The notes below the pieces were generated by a model that saw only the letters and a list, made by a program, of their open reading frames with translations, was not told where the DNA came from and searched no databases. A stretch of DNA of 64,000 bases, taken from the NCBI GenBank assembly GCA_001692895.1, contig KV748196.1, positions 186,001 to 250,000 of the forward strand. The letters run 5' to 3'. Origin of the DNA: Cenococcum geophilum 1.58. Its lineage: Eukaryota; Ascomycota; Dothideomycetes; Gloniales; Gloniaceae. This document shows, piece by piece, positions 47,801 to 61,139 of the stretch. The translations under genes were made by a program, and so were the position numbers. Position 1 is the stretch's first letter. The number at the start of each line of letters is the position of its first letter.

Positions 47801-49339
47801 ATAGCCGAATCCCTAAAGGCCCTCCGCGACTAAGCCTTAAAAGGTAACCCTAATTTAGAAATGGAAGAGGGACTGCTCTTATACTAAGAACGGCTTATAG
47901 TTCTAAATGTTAATAACCTACGGACAGAGCTAATCTGGGAAGCCCACTACTAAGTCTTAATGGTATACCCTAGTTAAGATAAGACCTATTAACTACTAGC
48001 GCCCCGTTACTATTAGTAAGGACTTCTATCTAATATAGAATAATTTATTAGGAACTACTACGCCTATAAACGCGTGGATGCCCCTAGGGATCGCACTCCT
48101 AGGTAGTTATAACTATTACTAGTTCTAGAACGCCCTTGGCAATATATTATAATAAACTTTAAGTCGTTTCTAAAGGACCCCTATGGCCGCAACGCGGCCT
48201 TTATAGTAATTAACTAACTATATAAGTAATCTGTCTCCCTCCCTTACTTTAAGACTATAACTGCGAAGGATATAGCTCGCCTCTACATCAATAATATCTA
48301 CCAATTCTACGGCGCTCCTAAATTAATTATCTCTAACTATAGTCCCTAGTTTATATCGGATTTCTAGAATAAATTCTGCCGTATCCTTAGGATTAAGATT
48401 AAGCTCTCTACTGCATTTTACCCTTAGACTAATGGCTAAACTAAGATTATAAATTAGTATCTTAACTAGCGACTACGTCCCTTTATAAACTACTATTAGG
48501 ACAACTAGTTGGAATTACTACCTATAATAGACTACACGCAGCTTACGCTCCCCTATAATAGTATAGAGATATCACCATTTAAACTGCTTAACGGGTACGC
48601 ACCGTAAACGTCCTTTGATTGGAATAGGCCTACTAAACCTATAACGGCTCGCGAACGCCTTAGCTATAAAGAGGCCTAGGCATTTACCGAGAGAATATAT
48701 AGGGCCTAGGAGACTACTTAAATAATTATAAAAAAGGCGTAAGAGAAAAAAGAGGCTAACGTAAATTAGTATTGTCGCGAAGTAAACTTCTAAGTAGGAG
48801 ATAAGGTATAGGTATTAATAAAGAACTAAAAAACCTAGAGGCTAAGCCGTAAGTTAAACTACTAAATGGCTAGTCTATATAAGATTTTGGAGAAGGTAGA
48901 ATACTCCTTTAAGGTTATACTACTAGATTTAATGAAGATCTACCCTATTTTCTCCCTAGACTAATTATAAAAGGCTGTAAATAACTCATTGCCTAGACAA
49001 TATAACGACCCCCTACCGCTAATTTAGATTGCAGAGGATAAGAACTAGGAAGTTAAAGAGATCCTAGCAGTTAAGAAGGTCTATAGTGTCTTAAAATACT
49101 ATATAAGCTAGGTTGGCCACAATAAGGACTTAGAATGGTATCCTGTATCTAATTTTAAGTACTCCCCCTATAAATTACGGGACTTCTACCTAGCCCACCT
49201 AAACCTCCCCGGACTACTAAGCAAATTAGATAGCTGGATTAAATGCTAGGAAGAGGGGTTAGATAATTATAATAATCTAGATAATAATAAGGAACTTAGA
49301 TAACGCCTAAGGGCAGGCTTTTTTAGGAGGAGGGGGTGA
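44886..49339 (+). pseudogene. Gypsy-3 gag end and pol (PR, RT, RNase H, integrase)
   Basis: Plus-strand landmarks in order: a zinc knuckle near 45119-45160 (CYNCNKDSYFALFY); a protease-side motif near 45583-45620 (DLGSHNIILSRKWMSYF); and an RT entry region from the end of the open stretch 46062-46313 (KAALDKLPPY), through SLGYSPLY and KGFIEPS, to KKPNRGLCL. The RT catalytic box IVYLDDILIYLD is intact near 46807-46842. RNase H follows near 47230-47420 and integrase near 47900-48700 with a C-terminal tail. The frame has many stops, mostly at Gln and Trp positions. The 83-codon open stretch at 46062-46313 is a remnant, not a separate gene. Confidence 0.85.
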
Positions 49340-49542
49340 TGTAATAGTGCTGGGGCGCGTTACCTGCCAAATTCTGCCAACCTGTTATTGGCTCGCTTAT
49401 TACTAGCGGCTTGGCGGCCCTTATAGGATATCTGTTTACTCTGCCTCCTATATATACCTCTTCTTCTTCTCCTTAGCTTAGTATCTTTACTAGATAGTAA
49501 TCTACAAGCTTTGGTTTAGAGGTAATTATACGAGCTGTTATA
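49340..49542 (+). repeat. 3' LTR of Gypsy-3
   Basis: 203 bp, TGTAATAGTGCTGGGGCGCG to GAGCTGTTATA. A purine-rich tract (GGAGGAGGGGGTGA) precedes it, as expected of a polypurine tract. Shorter than the 5' LTR by 24 bp. Confidence 0.9.
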
Positions 49543-49547
49543 GTAGC

Positions 49548-51213
49548 TTAGTTTAGAAATATATAAATAAGTACGGGATAGAAGTTCCTAAAGATATAAT
49601 ATTTTTAAAATAAAATAAGTAAGATTTAAGACTTTTAAGACAAGATAAGAATACCTAAGCTTAGTAGGACTAAGGTAGGAGTAAAGCTTAAGACGGAAGC
49701 AAGTTTAGGATTAAGAATTCTATAGAACTAAGATTTTAATATATAAATAAGGACCATTAATAAAGGAATTAGAAAGTAAGAAGACTTTAAAAATCTACTT
49801 ATAAGACGTAAAAAGAAAGAAACTATGGCAGAATTTAGAGTAAGAATTACTGTATAGCAAGAGCAGAAACTAAATAAGAGATCTAGTATATTAGGATGTA
49901 TAAGGGATAGAGTACCTATATAAAGAGTTACTAATAGACCTAAGATAGGCACACTAAGAGCTAAGTAGCTTATTAAACTAAAGTAAGAAGAGGATCTAGG
50001 AATTCTAATAAGATTTAAAGAATAATATATAAAGGGCTATTATAACGCAGTAATAAGAAGATACTTTCTTACGGATAGACTGTATATACTTAAGAAGCTA
50101 TACTAAAAGTGGTATAGGCAACAACATAATAATAAGTGGGAAGATTTCTATATATAGTTAGATAAGAAAGTTATCTAAGACTACCCAATTATAGAGAAGG
50201 CCATAACTTATATTAAAGGAGCCTTAATTATAATATTAAAGGATCTAAAGGAGTAATTAGAGGACTAAAAAAGTAAGAGGTAAATCTTAGTACCTATAAA
50301 TAAAGTTATAATGCTTAAATTAATATAAAAGAGGTTTAAACTTAAGAATAAAGATAAGCTAAGAGTTAACCTAAGACACTAAGTATATTATATATTGGCG
50401 TGGATTATATATATAGATAATATATATAATATATATAGAGCACCAAAAAATAAGCATTAAAAGTACTTAGTAAGAATATATTAGGTACTAAATAAGGCAA
50501 AGTTTAGAAATGCTAAGTATATACATAGTTAGTATCTAGTAAAAGTTTAAGGATAAGGGAACTTAATACTTTAACTAAAAAGATTCTTTACAGAAGAATG
50601 CCTAGATAGATAATAGTAGTAGGAATGTCCTAAGAATATATATCTATAGTATATTAGAGATAAAAAGCGAACTAAGTATTAGCTAAAAGTAGACTAAGTA
50701 TAAATAGGATCTAGTAGCTAGTAGTTAGGAAAAGTAGAGGCCTACGGAACTAAAGGGAGCTAATAGTAAAGCCTTAAAGCCTTAAAGGAATTTAAGAACA
50801 ATACCTAAATTTATAAGTTAAATAGTAAGATTAATAGTTTAAAGTATTAGTAGATAGTAGAGTAATAAGGAACTATATTTTACTAATAGTAATTAAAAGG
50901 ATAGGGTTACTATATAGAAAGAAGGAACATCCTTATTTATTAATAATAATTTTAGGAGATCTAATAGCCTATAGAGGAGGTATTATTAATCTTAAAACAG
51001 GACCTATTTAGTTAACCATTAAAGGGAGATAAATTAAGATGTCTTTTAATATATTACTATTAGGAAATAATAAGGCAGTATTAGGAATACCTTAGTTATA
51101 GAAATATAATCTAAAGATCGATTAGATTATAGGTTAAGTTAATATTAGAAATACTTAATACTATAAGATATAATAATAAACTAAGTTAGTATAGTACTAA
51201 GTAGGAGCGATAT
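49548..51213 (+). pseudogene. Gypsy-1c pol, part between Gypsy-3 and Copia-1
   Basis: Continues Gypsy-1c and corresponds to Gypsy-1b about 31040 down to 29300 on the other strand, through the protease region. It ends at GATAT (51209-51213), the Copia-1 target. The minus-strand frame at 49728-49952 is a shadow. No plus-strand frame survives. Confidence 0.72.
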
Positions 51214-51376
51214 TGTTGGTGTCATAGGGTAACTCACTAATGCTACTTAAGTAGATATAGTAAATGTTGGTTATAAAGCTTGTTGTTTAGAATTAGGGGG
51301 TAGGTAAGGAACTTAAGGTTCCTTATTACACTAGTGCCGCGGCAATACGTGATAACCGCTTGCTCTATTCCCAACA
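51214..51376 (-). repeat. 3' LTR of Copia-1
   Basis: 163 bp, TGTTGGTGTCATAGGG to CTATTCCCAACA. It pairs with 57156-57318, differing by G/A and C/T changes. Confidence 0.92.
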
Positions 51377-51512
51377 CTAGCAACTCTTCTTTTATGGTTG
51401 CCATCTATATACACTTATAGATTGCTACTATATAAAGATATAAAGCTAAGAAGAAGAAGAAGAAGAAGAAGAAGAGTATTAGGGGTTAACACAAAGACAA
51501 GAGAGCCGCTAA

Positions 51513-51690
51513 GGCGCTAGGAGTAAGCGGGCTAATAGCGATTTTCCATGCCGGGTATAGAAAATCCTAATTAGCTAGCTTAATAAATAGCGTCGGCAGA
51601 ACTATATACCGTTACCCGAATTAATTAGGCGTAGCGCTCTTAGTAAGAATCTAACTAATTAGATAACTTTAACCGGTGGTTAAAATTCTA
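51513..51690 (-). other. Hairpin-bearing module shared with Gypsy-2
   Basis: Aligns with 32431-32600. The first stem is GATTTTCCAT/ATAGAAAATC (51540-51549 and 51557-51566) and the second CTTTAACC/GGTTAAAA (51667-51674 and 51678-51685). Each has one change that becomes a G-U wobble if the minus (sense) strand is transcribed. It starts with GCTAGGAGTAAGCGGGCTAA, a motif also found in LTRs of other families here. An AAG trinucleotide array lies just outside at about 51452-51476. Confidence 0.75.
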
Positions 51691-54600
51691 TAAAATCTTA
51701 ACTTCTTTAAACTTCCCTTTTAATCTAACCTTTAACTTGTATATATAGAGTATTTATATTAACAAATATCTCTAGTGCCTTATTTAGGTTTGCCTTTATT
51801 ATTATATCTACTAGGTTATCTTAGCTATTAATTTATTAAATCTTAAAGAGTTCTTAACGCTTATAGGACTATTAAAGTGCTATAATATTAATTATAAGGC
51901 GCTTTTTCTTTATAGTACTAAGCTTAACTAAACACTTATAGAGGGAATATAAGTCGGTGTATATAATTATAGGGATAATAAGAAGTTTAAGTTAATCTAT
52001 AATTATTTTAAGGGTAGTTCTAATTATAATTGCTATATTAACTCTGCTAACCATTCTATATATCTCTAATACTAGGACGCTTTAAGTAACGCGCTTACTT
52101 TTAGTTAAGCTCTAATAGATAAGATTGCCGTAGATTATAAAGTTATTCTCTCTAGTAGATTTGTTTGCGATAATAATCTTATATCCTAGCTAGGAGCTAA
52201 AATCTTTATTATTTATAAACAATCTATTAATAAATACAAAGAGCTTAATAGTAGGGAGATTAATAGGTATATAGAGTAGTCCCTAATTAAGATGGCTTAT
52301 TTACTAGAAAAGACGCTTATTTAGGTTAAGAATATTATCCTTAGTTAGTTCCTGGTATTAGGCAGTAATAAAGAGATTAAAGGAAGCCTTAGGTTAATAG
52401 ATAGAAGTAATATAAGCTCCGCGAGCGCGTTATTCTATATATCCTTACTTTAGAGAATTAATATTAATAACGTTAATCTTCTTACCTTAACCCTTCTAGT
52501 GTAAAGTAATGGAATCCTTATTTAGGGAGAGGATACATCTATTAAAGAGTAATAGTATTATTAAATTAAGTCTTTCCTTTAGCTTTACTATAAGGTTTAC
52601 CTTTACTAGCTTATCCTCTTTAAGGGCTAAGAATTAGTTGTCTCCTAAGATAATTATATTGTTAGTTTATATACCAATAATTCTAAATAGAGTTCCTATA
52701 GTTATAATAAGGAAGCAGGGATCGAACGTAGAAGTAGTTATTAAAAGCTTCTCTTTATAGTGCTTACTATAAGTAGCCTACTAATAGGTTCCTGCCTCTG
52801 CGATTCCGTATAATGGCTTAAGGACAACCATAATTATATCTTTGGGATATTAGTAGCGAATTTACTCTAGAAGATATACTAATATTAAGCGCTAAAGGTA
52901 TATCTCTAATTAGGTATAGGCCTAAGTAATATCTCGCAAATAAACCACTATTTTATTCTTTATTAAGGAGGGAGCTAGCGTAATAATAACTTGCTAACTA
53001 GCTTATTAAATTATAGGGGATTATATAAGGATTACTTCCTTACCGTTATTATTATAACCTTAGATAATAAGCCTTAATTTCTTAAATAGGGCGTCGGTAG
53101 CTTTACCCTTAATCTTATTAACTATTCTTAACTTAAAGATACGAACTCTATTAAACTTAGTAGGGTTATACTTCTTAAATTTAAAGACTCCTCTTATAAT
53201 AAGACTATTAATCTCCTACTTATTAAATGCTTAGAAAGGAGCTCCTAGAGTTATAATATAACCTTTTTTTTAGAGCTGTTTTGCGAGTTTAAAGTTAGCC
53301 TTCTCCTTAGCTGTTATAAAGGCCATTAATAGCTTAACTCTATTCTTAATGGCAGCAACAAATTACTCTTTAAAATTAATAAAATATTAGTAATTTTGTA
53401 ATCCCTTTAGGCGACCTCTACCGCGTTATAGTTGTGGCGCATCTACTATAATTATATTAGAATTATAGTCGCCTTCTAGAGTATATTAATTATAGTTCTT
53501 CTCTAGGGCCTCTTCTAGGGCATCCTGTAAAGGCTTAAAACTATTATCTTTATAGTAAGGCTTAATAATAGTTAAATAGAATTAAGTAGGTCTATAAGGC
53601 ATCTAAATAGTATAAGTTTAACTATTAATTATAATAAGTTAATATAGGCCTAACCACCCTCCCTTTTTACGCTATATATATACCTTAAACTAGAGTAGCA
53701 GATTAAGCATAGTTAAGGTATTTAGGCCATTTCTTATTCCTAATACGTTGTTAACCTAGCGTATAGCATAGAGATATTATACCTCCTTTATTACCTTGTA
53801 AATAGCCTTAGCTTATTATATAACGGAGGGAGATAGTAAAGAATTATTAGTTATTTAAGGGTAGGCGCTAAAGACTAATAATATAGGTACAAGTCTATCC
53901 GGGTTAGCGGAATTATTAATAGCTTTAACAGCTATTTATAAGGTAAGTTCTTTACTAGTATTCTCTAATTCTAAAGAAATAATCTTATATACGCGGCATA
54001 ATAGCGCGTAATATTGCTCTACTTTTTTAACGCTATTATATGCCTTAATAGGGACTTCCTTAACCTTAATTGCTATTGCCTTTATCTATTATTAAAACTC
54101 TATAGATAAGAAGTTCTTTCCTACATTATAGACGATTTAATTAGGGGGTCCTAGGTAGATATTAATCTAGCATAATTAAAGAGTATCCTATGCGTTCTTA
54201 GCTAATATATCCTTTAAGAATCGTGCGGCTTAAAAGGAGGTTAAAAAATCAACGACTTAGAGTACTAGCTTACCGCTAAGATATATAACGTTAATAATAA
54301 TATATAAGTTAAAGTTATAGTTATCTTTAAGGGTAAACTTAAATCGGCTAGGGGACTTCTAGTTTATTTAGTAGTGATAGTAGTACTTTATAAGATACTT
54401 AATTGCCTTAACCTTAACTTTATAGCCTACTTACTAAAGAACCCTAAGCAATTAATAAACGGATAGGTGGCTAAAATAATAATGTAGTTAACGTAACTCT
54501 AACTTAGTTAGGTAGCTTTAAGTAATACTCTTTTCTAGTTAATAAAGGAGTAACTAAGGGTAACCCTACTTACGCATAATGGGCACCTAATTATCTCCCT

Positions 54601-57155
54601 AAATAAGTATATCCTTAAGGTTATTAAGCTTAACGCCTAATTTATCTATATCTCTAATATAAAATAGAAATGGGGTATTTATAGGAACAACGTAAAAGGT
54701 AATATACCCTAAGGGGGTTTAGACCCTAATTATGCTAAGAGAGATTATAGTACCCTTACTAAAACAAATCGTGTATTAGCCTACCATTAAATAGTTAATC
54801 TAAATAGAGCTATTAAGCTGCTAAAGGGCTCGAACTTAAGGTTCTCCTACTATAGATACTCCTGCGGCTCCGGTATCTGGCATAATACTATAAAAGACGT
54901 TCGCTAAGTATTTATTATTAAAGGAGAACGCGGAACTTTCCCTTGGCTTATTAAAGATATCTAACTTTATAGTAAAATAGAGCGTAGATTAGTTATTAAG
55001 AATAGTAATGGTTTATATACTATCTACCTCACTATACTTAGTAAAGTATTGGTTGGGTAAGTACTCCTTAATTTTTATATCTATAAGGAGCTATTCGGCC
55101 TTATTAACCTTACCCTTAAGATCTTTTACGCCTTTATATTAAACTAGGAAGCTTTAAAAGTAGGCTATAGTAACCTTATAGTTTTTAATATTTCTTATAC
55201 TCCGGCAAAACTTATTATATACCTCTTTTTGTCTATTAAGGGGGTGCCTAGTTAACTAGCAATTTAGCTTCTTATAAATATAACACTTCTTTTAGTGATT
55301 ACTTTAAAATGAACCTCTATAAGGACCTCTATAATTGCCTTATAGTCGGCGTTAATTATACCCTTTACTATATCCCCTACCACGATATATTTAATTAGTC
55401 TAGTTATAGTTATATTAATCGTCTAGGTTAATTAAAGTAGGTTAGGGTTAGGTGTTAAATTACTACACTTCTTAAGAACGTAGAGTGGTACTAATAAAGG
55501 ATCTTAATTAAGCATATACTCCTTTATAAGTATTTATAAGATTAAAGAGAGTAAGGTTATATTCTTTAATATCTTAGTATGCGCTAATAACTTAATCGCG
55601 TAGGCTGAAGTCCTCTTAATATAATTCGGATAAACCATACTAAATTATCTAAAGTTAATTAAAGAGCTTTTAAAGATAATTAAGCCAAGAAACACCTGGG
55701 TTTATAGCAATAATCCTTAGAAAGGTAGTCTCTCTCTATTCTAATATATACTATTACTTATTCTCTTCTGTTTTAAAGTAGCATCTTAATTTATATATTA
55801 TATAGTTAAAATTGTACCCTTTTCCTGCTAAACGATTATAGTAGAAGGTATTAGCGCGGCCTTTAAGCATAACGGAATAAGCGTTATAATATTAGTTAGG
55901 TTCTAGTCTTACCTTCTAGTAATAGTTATAGAAGATATATAGCTTTAAATTAAGGATATTATATAGCTCCCTGCTAAACTTCTTTTCCTAGTCTAAATAG
56001 AGCTTCGTAAGATCCGTAAGCAACTTTAAGATGCCTCTAAGTAGTGCTAGGTCAGGTTAAGATTGCATTTAAAATTAAGGAGGTGGGGATTATATTATAG
56101 GCTGTAGTAGGGATATAGAGCTCGATAAAATAGAGTATAGTACTTAATCTTACTGTGGGAGAGTTTAAAGGTTATTAAGTCGCGAAGTAGGGGGTTCTAG
56201 AGTAATAGAACTAGAGTACGTCTCTAGTAGCGTATTGCTTGGATTCTATTATAAGTTAAGCTTCTTTATAGTGCGTAGTTAGTGCTTAATCTCTTATAGA
56301 GTCTATTTATATTCTTCTTTTGCTTTAATAATATACTCCTAAATATTATCTCTAATACCTCCCCCGTCTATAGGGATAAATACTTTATACTCCTAAAGGA
56401 AGTTACAGAAGTCCTATACGAGATCCTTATATATAGGAACCTATATTTCCTTTATCTATTTAATAAAGTCCTCCTTTATATAATACCATAGCATGGTATT
56501 ATTATATTTACTATCTTTATAGTGTGCTATGCGGTATAATAAGAATCTATTTAGCTCCTTTTACTTAGCGGTTATAAAGTCGGTTATAGGTCTATCCTAT
56601 ATCTCTAGGTTAATATCTTTTTTATACTTCTTTAGATAGGTTAACGCTATAATAACAGTTATTTAACGTGTAGAGAGTGTTAAGAATATAGGGATAGCGT
56701 GCTAGTAGAACTTTAATAGTCTAGTAGAGCTAAAATTATCGTAAGGTAAGGGCGCGCTAGTAACTACCTTAGATGCTAACAGAGTATAAGGGCTAGAGAG
56801 CGCGTTATTAACGTAATTTTGATGTGGTAGGGCCGCTAGGAACGTGGCAGAGTGTTAAGAGTATTATTTTTAACGCGTTTTAGACATTAACTTAGGACCT
56901 TAGGTTTAGTAATACTTCTAACCTAAAGTACTCAACCAAATCTTCGTAAACGTGGTTATTCTATATAATAGACGCAACTTAGTATCTCCTAGTACTTAGT
57001 AATACTTCTATTACTAGTTTTCCGTAAGTTTAAGGTAGCACAGTATTGCCGGGATCCATTCCATATAAGTATATATAGCACCCCTACACGAGACTGTCTC
57101 TTCTATTAAGAACCTTACTATTCTATAGTTAACTGTGTGTTTAACTACTAATTAG
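51691..57155 (-). pseudogene. Copia-1 gag-pol polyprotein, RIP-mutated
   Basis: Read on the minus strand from the 5' LTR on the right. A gag-like region occupies about 55500-57100. The aspartic protease segment IMPDTGAAGVSIVGEP (54840-54890) is the best landmark. Integrase and reverse transcriptase should fill 51750-54700 in Copia order, but stops prevent clear motif reading. Right after the 5' LTR comes CTAATTAGTA, the same 10 nt that follow the LTR of the right-edge element at 62734, a probable primer-binding site altered by RIP. No intact frame exceeds 60 codons. Confidence 0.68.
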
Positions 57156-57318
57156 TGTTGGTGTTATAGGGTAACTTACTAATGCTACTTAAGTAGATAC
57201 AGTGAATGTTAGTTATAAAGCTTATTGTTTAGAATTAGGGGGTAGGTGAGGAACTTAAGGTTCCTCACTACGCTAGTGCCACGGCGACACGTGACAACCG
57301 CTTGCCCTATTCCCGACA
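57156..57318 (-). repeat. 5' LTR of Copia-1
   Basis: 163 bp, TGTTGGTGTTATAGGG to CTATTCCCGACA. Confidence 0.92.
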
Positions 57319-57323
57319 GATAT

Positions 57324-60300
57324 ATAAAGAAACTAAAAAAGGGTTAGATTATATACTAGAAAAATACCATAAGTATAATAAGAAGCTATAGTTACTAGAA
57401 AGCAAGATACTGTTAGAATATATAGTATAGGACTATAAAATAGAATTAGAACTAGGAATAAGTTTAAGGTTCTTTCTAACCTATAAACTTATAGAAAAAG
57501 AGTTATAAGCACTTAAAGAGTTTATCTAAGAAACCCTATAAAAGGGATATATTAGACTATTATAATTATCAGTAAGTTATCTAGTACTATTTATACTAAA
57601 GAAAAATGGTAAACTAAGACTATATATATTACGGGACGGGGGCAGTAGCTATAAAGCGTATATATTCAAGGAGTCTACAAAACGTTGCGCGATCGATCGT
57701 AAGGGTCGAGGGCGTAAGGAGGTGATATACCTACGCGTAGCTGACATAAGCTATACGCGAGGTGTACGCGAGAGCACGGGGCTCTCCTATAGAGGCCCCT
57801 ACGGTGGGGTTCCGTGACAATATATTGACTATAGACAGTTAAACAGCATTATAAGAAAGGATAGGTATCCTTTACCCTTAATTAGCGAAATCTAAGACAG
57901 AATAGGTAATGCGTAAATCTTTATAAAGATAGATCTAAGATAGGCGTACTATTAGATTAGAATTAAGGAAGGCAATAAATAAAAAGCAGCCTTTAGGTTA
58001 AAGGAAGGACTATATAAACTATTAGTTATACAATTTAGGCTTATAAACGCACTAGCAACATTCTAAAAGTAAATTAATAGTGTATTAGAAGAACACCTTA
58101 ATAAATTTGTTATAGTATACCTTAACAATATTATTATCTACTTAATAAGTAAGGAAGAATATAGAGAACACGTTAAATAGGTTTTAAAGAAACTATAGAA
58201 AGAATAAATACTAGTAGTAATTAAGAAATGCGAGTTCTTTATAAGGAAGACTAATTTTATTAAATTTATTATTAAGCTAAGTAAGTTAAGTATGGACCTA
58301 AAGAAAATTAAAGCTATAGTTAATTAGTAGGAACTAAAGAACATTATATAGTTAAAATTGGTTTTAGGGGTTTGTAATTACTATAAGAGATTTATAGTAT
58401 AATAGTTAAAGAATATTAAGCCATTTACTTAATTAATAAAGAAAGAGGAACTATAGATATAGGGAAATAAGTAAAAGAAGTTGTTTATAGAACTTAAGAA
58501 GTTATTTACCTAGGAACTAATCCTTAAAATCTACTAACTAAAGTTAAAAACAGTTATTAAAACGGACGTATTAGACTTTATACTAGGAGTATACTTTATA
58601 TAAAAATATAAAAATAGATAGCATCTAGTAGCGTACTATAGTCAAAAAATAACACCACCGGAGTTAAACTATAATATCTATAATAAGGAGTTATTAGGTA
58701 TAATTATAGTATTAAAGAAATAAAGAGTATTCTTATAAGGTATAGAAAAACTATTTATAGTTAAAACGGATTATAAAAACCTAATAGGATTTCTAATAAT
58801 AAAGGAAATTAACTAAAAATAGGTTAGATAGGTAGAAATACTTACAAACTACTATTTTAAGATTTAGTATACTAAGGGTATAGACAATACACGAGCAGAC
58901 GCTCTAAGTAAAAAAGCTAAACTATAAAATAATAAAAAGCTATTAGGGGCTTTACTATAAAAGGATACAGACGGGTTAATTAGATATAATTATCTAAAAA
59001 TTATAATAACTTAAGAAGATGAGTTAAAAAGAATCTATAAGATATTAGAAAGCTTTTAGGCGCAAAGAATTCTAAAAGTATAATTAAAAGATTTATAAAT
59101 AGATATATACAAAAACTAAGAAGCTATATATATCCTAAAAGGTATAGCAAAGCATTTTATAGAAGATTTCTATAAGGGAATAACTTAAGGATATAATAGA
59201 GCTATAGGCTTAGTATTAAGACTTTAAGAGGAATATATTATTAACGGAATCTAGAGGATTGCCAGAAAGGTCACTAAAGAATATTTAGATTGCTAAAAAA
59301 AAAAACTAATAAGGTATAAGCCATATAGAGGGCTATAACTAGTTAAAATACTAGAGAGACTATAGGAGGTTATATTATAAGACTATATTATTAAATTACT
59401 AAAGTTAAAAGATCCTATTACCGGATAAGATTATAATATAATCTTAGTAATAGTAGATAAGCTTATAAAGTGGGCATACTTTATAGCATACATAGAAGAA
59501 ATCTTAGCGGAAGATATCGCTAGAATCTATATAAAGAAAGTATTTATAAAATATAGAGCACTAAGTAAAATTATATCGGATAGAGATCTAAGATTTATAG
59601 TAGTATTTTAGGAGGTATTCTTAGCAGAATAAGGAGTTTAAGCAGTAACTTTTACCGCATATTATCCGCAAACAGACGATTAAATAGAAAGATTAAATTA
59701 GACACTAGAGCAGTATCTAAAACATTATATTAATTACGTATAAAATAATTAGGTATTACTATTACTAATTATATAGTTTGCATATAATATAATACTATAG
59801 GAAGGAATAGGTATATTACTATTTAAGGCAAATTATAGATATAAGCTAAGAATATTACTATTACTATAATAAGTAAAAAAAATAAGTAGCATAGCTAAGT
59901 AAAGAATAAAGACTTTAATAAATCTTTATATAGACCTTATAGAAACAGCTAAAATAGTATAATAGAAAATAAAAAAGTACTATAATATTAAGAGATCTAA
60001 GGGACTAGATCTTAAGGAGGGAGATAAAGTATAGCTACTATACAAATTTTTTAAAAGTTAACGACTAAGTAAGAAGTTGGACTACGTTAGACTAAAACCT
60101 TTAAAATAATAAAAAAGATTTTACTAGTTATATTTAAGTTAAACCTACTAGCTAAAATAAAGATCTACCCTATATAGTATATTATAATACTAGAGCTAGT
60201 ATATAGGAATATTAAGCTACTAATTTATAAGGAAGACACGTATAGAGGACAAAAAGAAGATAAATAGTAAGTTTTAAAAATCGTTAGTTATAAGGATATT

Positions 60301-61139
60301 AACAACAAAATATAGTATAAGGTTAAGTAGATAGGCTATAATAAGACTACCTAGAAGCTATTATAAAATCTAAAAAATGCTATAGGAAAGGTATAGGAGT
60401 ATTAAAAGAAAGTAGGTTAGGTAATATTAATAAAGAAAAATTGTTAAAAAATAAGTCACCTAAGGGGGACCTAGGAGGAACAGCTACTAAGCTATTTAGA
60501 GCTATCCCCCATTTAGTTAAAGGAAGACTAGCCCTCTTATTACTAAGTTCCTATAGACCTTATTCTATAAGTTTCCACTTCTTAAAGCAAACCTTTTTGC
60601 GTACCTTCTTAAGACAAAGTAGCTAAGTAAATGCCGCGATATAAGTATCTAAGGACTTCTATTCTATATCTTAAGAACACTTAAGCGTAGTAAGGGCCTA
60701 CGCTAGGTTACCGTCTAGCTTTATAGCGATAGTTTAAACATAAGACCCTATAATAAATTACTTAGGAAACTTAAAGACTATTAAAAGTTATAGGACGCGT
60801 ATACTTAGCGTTAAAAGTAAAATAAACGTTATAAAAGGAATAAATATTTACTTTAGTGCACTTTAAGTAAGAGAATAGTTGCTAAGATAAAAGACTCGCT
60901 AGCATAATATAAACTAACCCCTCTTTCATATAATAAGAATATAGAGATAGTATAATTTTACTAAGTAATAATATAGCAGTAATAGTGCGGGTATAATATT
61001 ACGCGTATAAAGAAAAAGATGCTTTAGGTATAATAAGTAATAATATTAACTAAATTAATTAAATAGATATTATACCTCTAGTAAACAACTTAGAAATATT
61101 AGAAATCTTTAAGAATAAAGATAAAAAGAAGGGAGATAG
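57324..61139 (+). pseudogene. Gypsy-1c pol: RT, RNase H, integrase, chromodomain
   Basis: Plus-strand landmarks: RT with a mutated YLDD box near 58105-58150 (VIVYLNNIIIYL), RNase H near 58550-58900, an integrase zinc-binding and core region near 59150-59750, and an integrase tail near 60000-60100. A chromodomain-like segment near 60295-60400 reads YKVK-IGYNKTT-KLL-NLKNAIGKVQEY, where the gaps are stops at expected Trp or Glu/Gln codons. Chromodomains on the integrase define chromoviruses, whose chromodomain directs insertion to heterochromatin. The tail after it (PKGDLGGTATKLFRAIPHLV, open at 60441-60626) is conserved in Gypsy-1b near 26320. A solo LTR interrupts RT at 57627. A purine-rich tract lies at 61125-61138. 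Confidence 0.83.
57627..57819 (+). mobile_element. Solo LTR, 193 bp, target duplication ATATA
   Basis: Interrupts the Gypsy-1c RT, which in Gypsy-1b/1a reads straight through. The ends are TATTACGGGACG (ancestral TGTTACGG) and GGTTCCGTGACA, with ATATA at 57622-57626 and 57820-57824. The interior is GC-rich (GGGGCTCTCCTATAGAGGCC) and hardly RIP-mutated. The ends resemble Gypsy-1 termini but the interior does not. Confidence 0.8.

Larger units (their letters stand above)
16930..49542 (+). mobile_element. Gypsy-3 LTR retrotransposon (plus), host of Gypsy-1a
   Basis: LTRs at 16930-17156 and 49340-49542 and target duplication GTAGC (16925-16929 and 49543-49547). Removing Gypsy-1a and its TATTG duplication leaves about 5.9 kb, normal for Ty3/Gypsy. 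gag starts at 17388 and continues from 44886. A zinc knuckle, a protease-like segment, an RT with YLDD, RNase H and integrase follow in order on the plus strand. Confidence 0.92.
51214..57318 (-). mobile_element. Copia-1 LTR retrotransposon (minus)
   Basis: LTRs of 163 bp at 51214-51376 and 57156-57318, TGTTGG...CCAACA/CCGACA ends, and the target duplication GATAT (51209-51213 and 57319-57323). Gypsy-1b near 29290-29330 shows the empty site. The length is 6,105 bp. The minus-strand protease motif IMPDTGAAGVSIVGEP near 54840-54890 is of the type found in fungal Ty1/Copia polyproteins. A purine-rich AAAAGAAGAGTTGC tract lies next to the 3' LTR on the minus strand. Everything is RIP-mutated. Confidence 0.85.

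Noticed and set aside
60441-60626. 61-codon open frame after the Gypsy-1c chromodomain
   Set aside because: Conserved tail of the Gypsy-1 polyprotein also present, broken, in Gypsy-1b; not a separate gene.
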